From positions 1,426,001-1,490,000 of the forward strand of contig NZ_CP040872.1 of the NCBI RefSeq assembly GCF_006337065.1: a stretch of DNA of 64,000 nucleotides, in the 5' to 3' direction. Below the pieces are notes generated by a model. It was not told the DNA's origin and did not search any database. It was given only the letters and a program-made list of their open reading frames with translations. Of this stretch, positions 44,923 to 52,019 are shown one piece after another (positions within the stretch are counted from its first letter, which is position 1; each line of letters starts with the position of its first letter). The stretch is from Agromyces laixinhei. GTDB lineage: Bacteria > Actinomycetota > Actinomycetes > Actinomycetales > Microbacteriaceae. The translations under genes were made by a program, and so were the position numbers.

Positions 44923-46499
44923 CCGACTCGACCACCGCCAGACGACAGCGCCGCCGCGACCGTGTCGCAGGGATGCCGCGTGGAGTACGTACCGCCGCAG
45001 CCGTTGCCGCCCTCGGGGCGCTCTTGGCTCTCACCGGCTGCGTGTCGTCGTTGCTGACGCCGCAGCAGCCGGTCTCGACGCCGACCGGTGAGCAGGTCGA
45101 CGCCGAGCTCCGGCCGTTCTACACCCAGGTGCTCGAGTGGGAGCGCTGCGGCGACGACCTCGGTTGCGCCACGGCGACGGCACCACTCGACTGGAACGAC
45201 CCCTCGGCCGGCGAGACCGAGCTCGCCCTCGTGCGCCATGTGGCGACGGGCGACAAGCTCGGGTCGTTGCTCGTGAACCCCGGCGGGCCGGGCGGTTCGG
45301 GGTACGACTTCGTGGCGGACTCGCTCGACTTCGCCGTCGGAGAGCCGCTGCAGGAGCGCTTCGACGTCGTCGGCTTCGACCCCCGCGGCGTCGGCCGCTC
45401 GTCAGGAGTCGCCTGTTACGACGCAGCCGAGATGGACGACTACCTCTTCGGCATCACGCCGGGCGAGCGCGGCAGCGATGAGTGGATCGCCGCAGTGGAG
45501 ATCGCCGAGCGCGACTTCGGCGAGGCATGCGCGGAGAACACCGACGAGTTGCTCGGCAACGTCGACACCGAGAGCGCGGCGCGCGACATGGACCTGCTGC
45601 GGGCGGTGCTCGGCGACGAGCGGCTCAACTACCTCGGCTTCTCATACGGCACGTTCCTCGGCGCGACCTACGCCGAGCTCTATCCCGACAAGGTCGGCAA
45701 GCTCGTGCTCGACGGGGCCATCGACCCCGCGGCCAGCGAGACCGAGGTCTCACAGGCGCAGGCCGTCGGCTTCGAGAATGCGCTGAAGGCGTACCTCGAG
45801 TTCTGCCTCGCCGACACGGAGTGCCCGTTCGACGGCACGGTCGACGAGGCCGTCGACGAGATCGGTCGGTTGCTGGCATCCGTCGACCAGAGCCCGCTGC
45901 GCGGTACCGATGGACGCCTCGTGGGCGCCGACACCCTCGTCACGGCGATCATCTACCCGCTGTACAGCGCCGACTCGTGGCCGTACCTCGGCGACATGTT
46001 CGAGTCGGTCATGTTCGGCGACGCCGACATGGCGCTCGCCTTCGCCGACGGGTACTACGGTCGCAACCCCGATGGCACCTACCTCGACAACTCGACCGAG
46101 GCGTTCACCGCGGTCAACTGCCTCGACTACACGTACCAGTCCGATGTCGCCGTGATGCGCGAGAAGGCCGCCGCCGTCGCCGAAGTCGCCCCGATCATCG
46201 GGCCGTACTTCGGCTTCGGTGACCTCGGGTGCGTCAACTGGCCGTATCAGGGTGACCGGGAGCGGGCCGAGATCCACGCGAAGGGCGCCGACCCGATCCT
46301 CGTCGTCGGCACCACCGGTGACCCGGCGACTCCGTACGACTGGGCCGTTGCGCTCGCCGAGCAGCTCGACAGCGGGGTGCTCGTCTCGTACGAGGGGGAG
46401 GGGCACACGGCGTACAACAAGTCGAACGCGTGCGTCGATGAGGCCGTCGAGTCCTACTTCATCGACGGCACGGTGCCCACCGCCGACCCGAAGTGCTGA
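44919..46499 (+). CDS. Secreted alpha/beta-hydrolase lipoprotein (S33 tripeptidyl-peptidase-like)
   Basis: A 526-residue lipoprotein. The N-terminus is long and basic, then a helix ending in the lipobox LTGC (Cys40). Hydrolase motifs: oxyanion NPGGPGGSGYD, GFDPRGVGRSS, nucleophile Ser in GFSYGTFLGA, acid Asp in VVGTTGDPATPY and His in GEGHTAYNKSNACVD. The pattern matches exported S33 proline/tripeptidyl aminopeptidases of actinobacteria. It overlaps holB by ATGA. A tRNA-Thr follows. Confidence 0.92.
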   Translation: MTDSTTARRQRRRDRVAGMPRGVRTAAAVAALGALLALTGCVSSLLTPQQPVSTPTGEQVDAELRPFYTQVLEWERCGDDLGCATATAPLDWNDPSAGETELALVRHVATGDKLGSLLVNPGGPGGSGYDFVADSLDFAVGEPLQERFDVVGFDPRGVGRSSGVACYDAAEMDDYLFGITPGERGSDEWIAAVEIAERDFGEACAENTDELLGNVDTESAARDMDLLRAVLGDERLNYLGFSYGTFLGATYAELYPDKVGKLVLDGAIDPAASETEVSQAQAVGFENALKAYLEFCLADTECPFDGTVDEAVDEIGRLLASVDQSPLRGTDGRLVGADTLVTAIIYPLYSADSWPYLGDMFESVMFGDADMALAFADGYYGRNPDGTYLDNSTEAFTAVNCLDYTYQSDVAVMREKAAAVAEVAPIIGPYFGFGDLGCVNWPYQGDRERAEIHAKGADPILVVGTTGDPATPYDWAVALAEQLDSGVLVSYEGEGHTAYNKSNACVDEAVESYFIDGTVPTADPKC

Positions 46500-46578
46500 A
46501 GGTGGTCATCGGCGCTCCCGAAACCCGCTAACATGGATTCTCGTGCCAGTCGGTGCGCTTCGGCGCTCCGGATGCCAC

Positions 46579-46654
46579 GCCGCCTTAGCTCAGTCGGCAG
46601 AGCGTCTCACTCGTAATGAGAAGGTCGTGGGTTCGATTCCCACAGGCGGCTCCA
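46579..46654 (+). tRNA. tRNA-Thr (anticodon CGT)
   Basis: Cloverleaf: acceptor GCCGCCT/AGGCGGC, D arm GCTCAGTCGGCAGAGC, anticodon stem TCTCA/TGAGA with loop CTCGTAA (CGT), T arm with GGTTCGATTCC. The 3' CCA is encoded (46652-46654). Confidence 0.96.
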
Positions 46655-46737
46655 TCACGCCAGGTGGCCGACGGGCCATCGCGGTGACCGCGCCCACATC
46701 TTCGAGACGGGCGATGGCCATCGGGGGCTGCACCTCC

Positions 46738-47187
46738 TCAAAGGGCAGTACTTGTCGTGACGGCAGTTGCTTGCGCGTTGAGGTCGTAACGGCTTCGCGC
46801 CTCGGCGATGTCGTCTTGGTGTCGCTCCGTCCACACCACGAGCGACTGCACGGTTGTGTGCAGCGAACGGCCGAGGTCGGTGAGCGCATAGTCGACGCGC
46901 GGGGGTACGACAGGATGCACGGTGCGGTGCACCATGCCGTCGCGCTCGAGCTGACGCAGGGTCACGGTGAGCATGCGCTGGCTGACGCCGTCGATCATGC
47001 GTTTCAGCTCGGTGAAGCGCATCGTGCGATCGTCGAGGAGGGCGATCACGAGCAGCGACCACTTGTCGGCGATTCGATCGAGGATCTGCCGCACTTCGCA
47101 GTCCTCTCGGATGTCCCATTGAAATGCGTCGCCCCGGTCGGTTCCCCGATGGTGACCGAGTGACTTCGAAGTGCCGTCTTCCGCCAT
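46738..47187 (-). CDS. HxlR-family transcriptional regulator
   Basis: A 149-residue winged-helix regulator: CEVRQILDRIADKWSLLVIA, RFTELKRMIDGVSQRMLTVT, LRQLERDGMVHRTVHPVVPP and VDYALTDLGRSL are diagnostic. The ATG at 47187 has GGATGG upstream; an ATG at 47205 would add six residues. It is divergent from an MFS exporter only 79 bases away and probably represses it; such regulators respond to small reactive compounds. Confidence 0.9.
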   Translation of the reverse strand: MAEDGTSKSLGHHRGTDRGDAFQWDIREDCEVRQILDRIADKWSLLVIALLDDRTMRFTELKRMIDGVSQRMLTVTLRQLERDGMVHRTVHPVVPPRVDYALTDLGRSLHTTVQSLVVWTERHQDDIAEARSRYDLNAQATAVTTSTAL

Positions 47188-47265
47188 CCATCCATGGTGA
47201 CGCATGATGTGGTCAGTATCAAGAAATAACTGATCCAACTTCACCGACAGAGAAGGAGCCGGCCC

Positions 47266-48717
47266 GTGACGACCGACACGAGCTCCATCCCCGCACGGCC
47301 CACCCATGCGAACGGTCCGGGGGGCCGCGACGACCGCATCAGGGGCCGCGCACTCGGTCTGCTCGTGGTGCTCTGCGGTGCCGCGTTCCTCGAAGGTGTC
47401 GACATCGCGATGTTCGGCGTCGCGCTGCCCGCGATCCGAGCCGATCTCGGACTCACCACGGGACAACTGCAGTGGGTCGTGAGTGCGTACATCCTCGGCT
47501 ATGGCGGCTTCATGCTGCTCGGCGGACGAGCTGCCGACCTGCTCGGCCGTCGCCGCGTGTTCCTCGTGGCGCTCGCCGTATTCATCGTGTTCTCGGGACT
47601 CGGCGGGCTGGCGAGCGAGCCGTGGCCGCTGCTGGCAGCCCGCGCCGCGACGGGCGTAGCGGCCGCGTTCATGATGCCGGCAGGCCTGTCGATCATCACG
47701 ACGGGGTTCAGGGAGGGACCCGTTCGCACTCGGGCCCTCCTCATCTACGCGGGCATCGGCGCGGCCGGATTTTCGATCGGGCTCGTCACCGGAGGCCTCC
47801 TCACCATCTTCGGATGGCGGTGGGTGTTCTTCGCGCCGGTGATCGTGTCGGTTGTCCTCCTGGCTTTCGCATTCCCGCTCGTACCCAAGCCGGAAGCAGG
47901 TGCCTCGCGACCACCGCGCGGTCGGGCGGATGTCGCGGGCGCCATTCTGGTGACCGGGGCGTTCCTCGCGCTGCTCACCGCCGTCGAGCAGTCGTCGCAC
48001 GCCGAACCTCTCGTGACGTGGTCGCTCGCGGCCCTGAGCATTCTCCTCATCGGAGCGTTCGTCGGCATCGAACGGCGGGCGTCAGAGCCGCTCGTCCGCC
48101 TGTCGTTCCTGCGCCGGATCCCGCAACTCCGGGCTTACGCAGGCGCTGCGTCGCTCGCGGCGGGCTTCATGGGATTCCAGTTCCTCGTCGTGCTGCACCT
48201 GCAGGAGCAGCGCGGCTGGAACAGCCTCGTGACCTCCCTCGCCCTGCTGGTGCTCGGTATCGACGCGATCCTCGCGCCGTTGCTCACGCCCCGCCTGGTC
48301 GCCAGGTTCGGGCTCTGGCCGGTCACGCTCGTCGGGCTCGTCGCCGCGGCGGCGTCCTTTCTCCTGTTCTTGCCGGTCACCGACGAGTGGGCGTACGCGG
48401 CGATGTTCCCGAGCTTCCTCGCGCTTGGGCTCGCGTTCACCTTCGCCTACGGGCCGCTCACGGTGGCGGCGACCGATGGCGTGGCAGACGAGGACCAGGG
48501 CCTCAGCGGGGGCCTGCTGTACACCTCGTTCCAGTTCGGCGCCGCGATCGGACTGGCCGCGACGAGCGCGGTCATGACTGCGGCCGCGGCGGACGGGGTC
48601 GAGCCGATAGAGGCCACCCGGCTCTCGCTCGCGGTGCCCATCGCGGCCTCCGTGCTCGGCATCGCCGCGGCCATCGGTGGGGTGGTGGCGTCGCGCCGGG
48701 CAGCACATACCAGATGA
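47266..48717 (+). CDS. MFS drug-efflux transporter (DHA2-type)
   Basis: A 483-residue membrane protein with 14 probable helices and the motifs GGRAADLLGRRRVF (motif A) and TGGLLTIFGWRWVFF (motif C-like), as in QacA/EmrB exporters. GTG start at 47266 behind AAGGAG. The divergent HxlR gene suggests inducible expression by its substrates. It is distinct from the MFS protein at 1906-3309. Confidence 0.93.
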   Translation: MTTDTSSIPARPTHANGPGGRDDRIRGRALGLLVVLCGAAFLEGVDIAMFGVALPAIRADLGLTTGQLQWVVSAYILGYGGFMLLGGRAADLLGRRRVFLVALAVFIVFSGLGGLASEPWPLLAARAATGVAAAFMMPAGLSIITTGFREGPVRTRALLIYAGIGAAGFSIGLVTGGLLTIFGWRWVFFAPVIVSVVLLAFAFPLVPKPEAGASRPPRGRADVAGAILVTGAFLALLTAVEQSSHAEPLVTWSLAALSILLIGAFVGIERRASEPLVRLSFLRRIPQLRAYAGAASLAAGFMGFQFLVVLHLQEQRGWNSLVTSLALLVLGIDAILAPLLTPRLVARFGLWPVTLVGLVAAAASFLLFLPVTDEWAYAAMFPSFLALGLAFTFAYGPLTVAATDGVADEDQGLSGGLLYTSFQFGAAIGLAATSAVMTAAAADGVEPIEATRLSLAVPIAASVLGIAAAIGGVVASRRAAHTR

Positions 48718-48744
48718 GGCACGCGAGAGCCGTTCGCATGCATT

Positions 48745-48811
48745 CTCTTCACCGGTGGCACTCTTGCTCTTCACCGGTGGCACTCTTGCTCTTCACCGGT
48801 GGGCACTCTTG
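48745..48811. repeat. Three 22-bp tandem repeats
   Basis: CTCTTCACCGGTGGCACTCT plus two bases repeats at 48745, 48767 and 48789 (the last with one extra G), between the convergent MFS and flavodoxin genes. Each unit contains the palindrome ACCGGT. It may be a bidirectional stop region or a regulatory array; no function is assigned. Confidence 0.8.
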
Positions 48812-48861
48812 CAGCTGGTCGGCAACCCTGATCCGGACTGGGCGGCCACGCCGCTCGCAGG

Positions 48862-49572
48862 TCAAGCGAGCAGCCCGATCCGGCCCAGCCAGGCTTCGGC
48901 CGCGGCATCCGAATCAGCGACGGTCTCACCTTGCACTGCGAGGGGCTCGCCGAAGGTCGCCGTCGGCAGCAGGTCGCCGTAGGTGTCTTCAGTGCTGCCG
49001 AGGCCGCTGACCGCATACGTGACGAACGGGTGGATGAGCTTGCCGGCGAAGTCGAAGTTCTCGGCGAACGTCGACATGATCATCGGGGGCCGAACGTTCC
49101 AGATCGGGCTGCCGAGCAGGATCGTCTGGTACTGGTCGATCGACGGGATCAGGTTCGCGATCGCGGGGCGTGCGTCGGCGTCTTGCTCGCGAACATTCCG
49201 GTCGACGGTGTCGTCGTAGTTGTCGGAGTAGGGCTCTGCAGCCTCGATCTCGTAGACGTCGCAGTCGATGAGGGCACTGAGCTTGTTCGCGAGCACTTCC
49301 GTGTTGCCGACCTCGAGGTCGATCCGATCGCCGTAGGAGTAGTTCTCACCGGCTCGGGAGAAGTACACGACGAGCACGGATGCCCCGACCGGCGCTTCAG
49401 CGGGCGCCGGTGTCGTCGGGGCTGCTTCCGGGGTCGGGTTCGTGGCCGGTGGGCGCTCGGATGCCGGCGCGGCGCAACTGCTCAGCAGCACTGCCGCCGT
49501 GGCAGCCGAGCCGGTGAGCAGCGTGTGCTGCAGCAGCACCCGCCGGCTGAACCTCGGCATGTTCCGATTCAC
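48862..49572 (-). CDS. Flavodoxin-like lipoprotein, Tat-type signal
   Basis: A 236-residue exported protein: SRRVLLQHTLLTGSAATAAV is a twin-arginine signal with a lipobox LLSSC at about residue 32; a Pro/Ala/Thr-rich linker follows. The flavodoxin domain starts SVLVVYFSRAGENYSYGDRI, matching the FMN-phosphate loop of flavodoxin_4-type proteins, with YQTILLGSPIWNVRPPMIMS. It probably supports extracellular redox reactions. It is 39 bases downstream of the aldo/keto reductase gene, on the same strand. Confidence 0.88.
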   Translation of the reverse strand: MNRNMPRFSRRVLLQHTLLTGSAATAAVLLSSCAAPASERPPATNPTPEAAPTTPAPAEAPVGASVLVVYFSRAGENYSYGDRIDLEVGNTEVLANKLSALIDCDVYEIEAAEPYSDNYDDTVDRNVREQDADARPAIANLIPSIDQYQTILLGSPIWNVRPPMIMSTFAENFDFAGKLIHPFVTYAVSGLGSTEDTYGDLLPTATFGEPLAVQGETVADSDAAAEAWLGRIGLLA

Positions 49573-49611
49573 GGTGCATTTCCTCTCATCAGCCTGGCGG
49601 ATATCGCGAGC

Positions 49612-50517
49612 TCAGTCTTCGGGGATGACCCGGCCGAACGTCTCGAGGGTGACGTCCTCGGGTTCGGGGCCGCCCCGAACCCCGGTGTCGAGGCCGTCGA
49701 CGGCGGCGAGCTGCTCAGGGGTGAGTTCGAAGTCGAAGACGTCGAAGTTCTCGGCGATGCGTTCGGCGCGAACTGACTTCGGGATCGCGGAGCGCCCCTG
49801 CTGCAGGTGCCAGCGCAGCATCACCTGTGCGGCGGACTTGCCGTGCTGCTCGGCGATGCCGAGGATCACGGGGTCGGTGAAGGTGCTCCGCTCGCTGTCG
49901 CCGCGATAGGAGGTGATGCCGCCGATGGGCGACCATGCCTGAGTGAGGATGCCGCGCGCGGCGTCGAACGCCTGAAGCTCGGGTTGAGCGAAGTACGGGT
50001 GCACTTCGACCTGGTTGACGGCGGGCACGATCTCGGTGCGCTCGAGCAGATCCGCGAGGTGTCCGGGCATGAAGTTGCTGACGCCGATGGCACGCACGCG
50101 CCCGTCGGCGAGGAGCCGCTCGAGCGCGCGGTACGCCTCGACGGTCGTGTCGAACTCGCCGGGCAGCGCTTGGTGCAGGACGAGCAGGTCGATCGACTCG
50201 ACGCCGAGCTTGCGGGCGCTCTTGTCGAATGCGTGCAGCGTCTGGTCGTAGCCGTAGTCGCTGATCCACACCTTGGTCTCGATGAAGACCTCGTCGCGGG
50301 CGAGCCCCGAGTTGCTGATCGCGTCGCCGACCTGGCGCTCGTTGCCGTATGCCGCCGCGGTGTCGATCAGCCGGTACCCGGTCGCGAGCGCGGTTTCGAC
50401 GGCCTGAGTCGTGACCTCGGGCGGGGTCTGGAAGACGCCGAAGCCGAGGGCCGGCATGACGACTCCATTGTTCAGGGTCCGCACATCGACGGCCCCGTGT
50501 TCGTGTGTTGTTCGCAT
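49612..50517 (-). CDS. Aldo/keto reductase
   Basis: A 301-residue NADPH-dependent reductase with the TIM-barrel signature: LIDTAAAYGNERQVG (catalytic Asp and Tyr), IDLLVLHQALPG with the His position (LLVLHQ), AIGVSNFMPGHLADLL and the C-terminal IPKSVRAERIAENFDVFDFE. The ATG at 50517 has GAGAGG about 10 bases upstream; the open frame reaches 50589 without a site. Divergent from an XRE-family regulator, which probably controls it. Confidence 0.93.
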   Translation of the reverse strand: MRTTHEHGAVDVRTLNNGVVMPALGFGVFQTPPEVTTQAVETALATGYRLIDTAAAYGNERQVGDAISNSGLARDEVFIETKVWISDYGYDQTLHAFDKSARKLGVESIDLLVLHQALPGEFDTTVEAYRALERLLADGRVRAIGVSNFMPGHLADLLERTEIVPAVNQVEVHPYFAQPELQAFDAARGILTQAWSPIGGITSYRGDSERSTFTDPVILGIAEQHGKSAAQVMLRWHLQQGRSAIPKSVRAERIAENFDVFDFELTPEQLAAVDGLDTGVRGGPEPEDVTLETFGRVIPED

Positions 50518-50662
50518 GGTGTGGTGATTCCTCTCGTGGGGGTGGGCCGCTTCCGGGTCCTGACACCCATCACACGCCCGTAGCAGCATCCGAGCCAGTC
50601 ACGGTCGTTCCGGGTACTGGCAGTACCTCCCCTCGGCGCCGTCATCGGCCTACTCTCAGAAG

Positions 50663-51553
50663 ATGGACAATCGCAGCGAGGTGCGTGAATTCCTCAGCAC
50701 GAGGCGCGCTCGCATCACCCCCGATGAGGCCGGCCTGCCCGCCTACGGCGGCAACCGCCGGGTGCCGGGGCTGCGCCGTGAAGAGGTGGCCATGCTGTCG
50801 GGCATGAGCGTCGACTACTACACGCGCCTCGAGCGCGGCAATCTCGCCGGGGCATCCGACAGCGTGCTCGACTCGCTCGCGCGAGCGCTGCACCTCGACG
50901 ACGCAGAGACGGCGCACCTGTTCGACCTGGCGCGCGCGGCGAGTGCGTCGCCAGTCGTACGACGGCCCCGGGCGAAACCCGGTGCGATCCGGCCGAGTGT
51001 TCTCCGCGTGCTCGCGGCGATCACCGAGGCGCCGGCGACCATCAGCAACTCCCGCCTCGACTTTGTCGCTGCGAACGCGCTCGGCCGTGCTCTCTACCCA
51101 GGTGTCTTCGCCGCGGCTGAGCCGAACGGCGCTCGCTTCACATTCCTCGATCCGGCAGCGAAGCAGTTCTATCCCGACTGGGAGCGCCTGACGCAAGACC
51201 TCGTCGCGGCACTGCGCAGTGAAGCCGGTCGCAACCCGTACGACAAGCGACTCACCGACCTCGTCGGCGAGCTCTCGACGCGCAGTGAACGGTTCCGAAC
51301 GCTCTGGGCCGCGCACAACGTGCGCTACCACCGCACCGGCGTCAAGCGGATGCATCATCCGGTCGTCGGTGACCTCGAGCTGAGCTACGAGGCGCTGGAG
51401 CTGCCCGCCGACCCCGGGCTCAGGCTCTCGATCTTCACCGCCGAACCCGGTTCGGCGACCGAGGATGCGTTGAAGGTGCTCGCCAGCTGGGCGGCGACTG
51501 CCGGGGCGCCCGACTCGTCGGCGACGCCGACGCATCCGGTGGCTGACCGCTGA
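50663..51553 (+). CDS. XRE-family regulator with MmyB-like ligand domain
   Basis: A 296-residue regulator: HTH_31-type N-terminus (REFLSTRRARITPDEAGLPA, VPGLRREEVAMLSGMSVDYY, TRLERGN) and a MmyB-like PAS-fold C-terminus (RLDFVAANALGRALYPGVFA, RFTFLDPAAKQFYPDWERLT, RYHRTGVKRMHHPVVGDLEL). These regulators in actinobacteria sit next to and control small oxidoreductases. It diverges from the aldo/keto reductase gene. Confidence 0.93.
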   Translation: MDNRSEVREFLSTRRARITPDEAGLPAYGGNRRVPGLRREEVAMLSGMSVDYYTRLERGNLAGASDSVLDSLARALHLDDAETAHLFDLARAASASPVVRRPRAKPGAIRPSVLRVLAAITEAPATISNSRLDFVAANALGRALYPGVFAAAEPNGARFTFLDPAAKQFYPDWERLTQDLVAALRSEAGRNPYDKRLTDLVGELSTRSERFRTLWAAHNVRYHRTGVKRMHHPVVGDLELSYEALELPADPGLRLSIFTAEPGSATEDALKVLASWAATAGAPDSSATPTHPVADR

Positions 51554-51602
51554 GCTCACTGCGGTCTGCAGTCGGGCGCAAGAAAGAGAGAAGGGAACAG
51601 AT

Positions 51603-51968
51603 ATGGGTGCATGGACGGCTGCAGAACTGAAGGAACTGGATGACGCGTACGAGGTGAAAGTGGCCGGCCGTCGCGCCGACGGATCCTCGCGCACCCTCAC
51701 GACCGTGTGGCACGTCGTCGTCGACGGCGATCTGTACCTGCGGTCGGTCAAGGGCACCGACGGGCAGTGGTACAAGGGGGTCGTCCGTAACTTCGAGGGG
51801 TTCCTGAGCTGGAACTCGACGACCCGCGAAGTGGCCTTCACGCTCGATGCGTCCCACGACGACGCGGTCGACGCGGCGTACGTCGCCAGGTACGGGAACG
51901 GTGCGCCCAGTCGATCGATCACCAGCGCGAGTGCCCGCGAGACGACGTTGCGCGTCGACCCCCGCTGA
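51603..51968 (+). CDS. DUF2255-family protein
   Basis: A 121-residue protein with TTVWHVVVDGDLYLRSVKGT and WYKGVVRNFEG, the typical core of DUF2255, a small beta-barrel related to FMN-binding split-barrel proteins. GAGAGAAGGGA precedes the ATG. It follows the XRE gene by 49 bases and may belong to the same transcript. Function not known. Confidence 0.85.
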   Translation: MGAWTAAELKELDDAYEVKVAGRRADGSSRTLTTVWHVVVDGDLYLRSVKGTDGQWYKGVVRNFEGFLSWNSTTREVAFTLDASHDDAVDAAYVARYGNGAPSRSITSASARETTLRVDPR

Positions 51969-52019
51969 CCTATGCGGCGGGCTTCTGGCAGTGCATGATG
52001 GTCGCGTGGGTGAGAGCCG

